Shown piece after piece: positions 62,466 through 64,000 of a DNA stretch of 64,000 nucleotides; positions within the stretch are counted from its first letter, which is position 1; the number at the start of each line of letters is the position of its first letter. The notes beneath the pieces are model-generated. The model worked only from the letters and a program-made list of their open reading frames with translations, made no database searches and was not told the origin of the DNA. Where the stretch lies: NCBI GenBank assembly GCA_032209605.1, contig JASFXZ010000001.1, positions 19,362,256 through 19,426,255 on the forward strand, read 5' to 3'. Made by a program: the position numbers and the translations under genes. This stretch comes from Mactromeris polynyma. Lineage: Eukaryota > Mollusca > Bivalvia > Venerida > Mactridae.

Positions 62466-63325
62466 GTTAAAGTTTTGAAGCTTCATTAGTTCTGTCCTTT
62501 CTTGTTATTCTTGTTTTCTTCGTGTCGAATTTAATTCATCAACATTTGAATAATCAGTGTTGGATGCCTTCTCGTAATCTTCAATTAAAATTGATAAATG
62601 AGTCAACTGTGGAGTGCTAAGGCTGAATTCTTGAAAATGTTAATTTTATTTAAGTGAGCGCTTTTACGGACGCCCACGAGATAGTTGTGGCATAGACACA
62701 TAGTCGTTGCTACATTTGCTAAGCCATATCGTAATGTAATGTCGATTCAAAAAGTTTTGTTTTATCTTGTTATATACGGACAAAACTGGTAAACATCGTC
62801 CTTTTGGATTAAAAACATTACGAACTTCTTTTTTCGACAACTACTGAGGATTTTAGCTTAAGTTGATTCCTACTCCTAATCTGAATCCCTCCCTCAAATA
62901 TCGAAATACACGTCCTTAGTAATTTTATTCATTATTCACAGACTGCTTAGTTCAATGATTAATATGTTTTATGCCAAACGTTTTCTGTCATAATTCATCA
63001 TAGTTTACCAATAAACAATGCTATCCTGTTATGTTTACGAATTATTGTCAGATGATAACTTATCTGAGAACGATTATAACTTCATTATCTACCTTGATGG
63101 AACTAGCTTGGTATATAAGGTATGATCACATGACCATCGCGACGCGTTCATTTTGATACTAAAACTTCATATCGAGTTCACTAGTATTTTCACAAACATT
63201 TCCACAGCTGTTGGCCGTTTTATTACCTTCATTCGTTTGTTGTTCTGTCGTTGTGTTGTTCTATATTCATGTTTTTCGTGCGTTAATGATGTGGTGTTGC
63301 ATAAGTTCCATGATCTGATCCTTTC
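62466..63325. other. No gene recognised
   Basis: AT-rich, with short unrelated open frames only. Confidence 0.45.
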
Positions 63326-64000
63326 CGTCATGTTGCTGCGTCCCCTTCATGTATCCTCTGATACGCTTTGTTATGTTGCTGTGTTCCCTCCCTTCATGTA
63401 TCCTCTGATACGCTTAGTCATGTTTCTGTGTTCCCTCCCAGCACGTGTCCTTTGATACGCTTTGTCATGTTTCTGTGTTCCCTCCCTTCATGTATCATCC
63501 AGTACGCTTTGTCATGTTTCTGTGTTCCCTCCCAGCACGTGTCCTCTGATACGCTTAGTCATGTTTCTGTGTCCCCTCCCTTCATGTATCATCCAGTACG
63601 CTTTGTCATGTTTCTGTGTTCCCTCCCAGCACGTGTCCTCTGATACGCTTTGTCATGTTTCTGTGTCCCCTCCCTTCATGTATCATCCAGTACGCTTTGT
63701 CATGTTTCTGTGTTCCCTCCCAGCACGTGTCCTCTGATACGCTTTGTCATGTTTCTGTGTCCCCTCCCTTCATGTATCATCCAGTACGCTTTGTCATGTT
63801 TCTGTGTTCCCTCCCAGCACGTGTCCTCTGATACGCTTAGTCATGTTTCTGTGTCCCCTCCCTTCATGTATCCTCTGGTACGATTAGTCATGTTTCTGTG
63901 TCCCCTCTCTTCATGTATCCTCTGGTACGATTAGTCATGTTTCTGTGTCACCTCCCTTCATGTATCCTCTGGTACGATTAGTCATGTTTCTGTGTCACCT
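63326..64000. repeat. Minisatellite, 47-bp unit, about 14 copies, continues past window end
   Basis: Unit CTGTGTTCCCTCCCTTCATG TATCATCCAGTACGCTTTGT CATGTTT, alternating with a version having CAGCACGTGTCCTCTGATAC, so a 94-bp dimer prevails at 63460-63830. After 63840 it becomes a simpler monomeric array with CTGGTACGATTAGTC. The open frames it gives are repeat artefacts. Confidence 0.95.

Overview
This window looks like eukaryotic nuclear DNA, most likely from a bivalve or other lophotrochozoan. It is AT-rich. Its few genes are split into short exons with GT-AG introns (one GC-AG), and the rest is mostly small inverted-repeat elements, tRNA-derived fragments and minisatellites. The species assignment is inference from gene families and repeat style. 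I found no bacterial, viral or CRISPR features.

Genes, reconstructed by joining exons in phase: (1) the last two exons of an unidentified + strand gene (249-725). (2) A complete minus-strand ITGB1BP1/ICAP-1 homologue, five coding exons between 6400 and 3172, 192 aa. (3) Head-to-head with it across a 575-bp shared promoter, a + strand gene of eight coding exons (6976-14452) for a 300-aa protein with an N-terminal CBM20 glycogen/starch-binding domain and a C-terminal membrane anchor. (4, 5) Two tandem minus-strand kyphoscoliosis-peptidase (KY/hillarin)-like transglutaminase-core genes, 21760-16620 (540 aa) and 32707-27581 (547 aa). The KY pair lies in a tandem duplication of about 10.5 kb (about 14165-24700 and 24706-35112). 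The duplication also copied the last exon of the CBM20 gene, leaving an orphan exon at 24907-25002.

From about 35 kb to the end I recognise no gene. That part holds dispersed copies of two MITE-like families, one with TCGGCGCA ends and one carrying TGACGTCA sites, plus several one-off elements. It also holds tandem arrays: 28-bp units (44.1-45.9 kb), 24-bp units (48.0 kb), a very large 23-bp satellite (49.2-56.6 kb) with a 1,539-bp higher-order repeat, a 200-N gap, a 2-kb indel-rich continuation that looks like unpolished sequence, an inverted satellite arm (58.9-59.15 kb), 19-bp units (60.4 kb), and 47-bp units running off the window end.

The most interesting items are the KY pair, whose expected catalytic Asp is His in both copies; the divergent ICAP-1/CBM20 promoter with CRE-like sites beside mobile elements carrying the same motif; the orphan terminal exon; and the higher-order structure of the 23-bp satellite.
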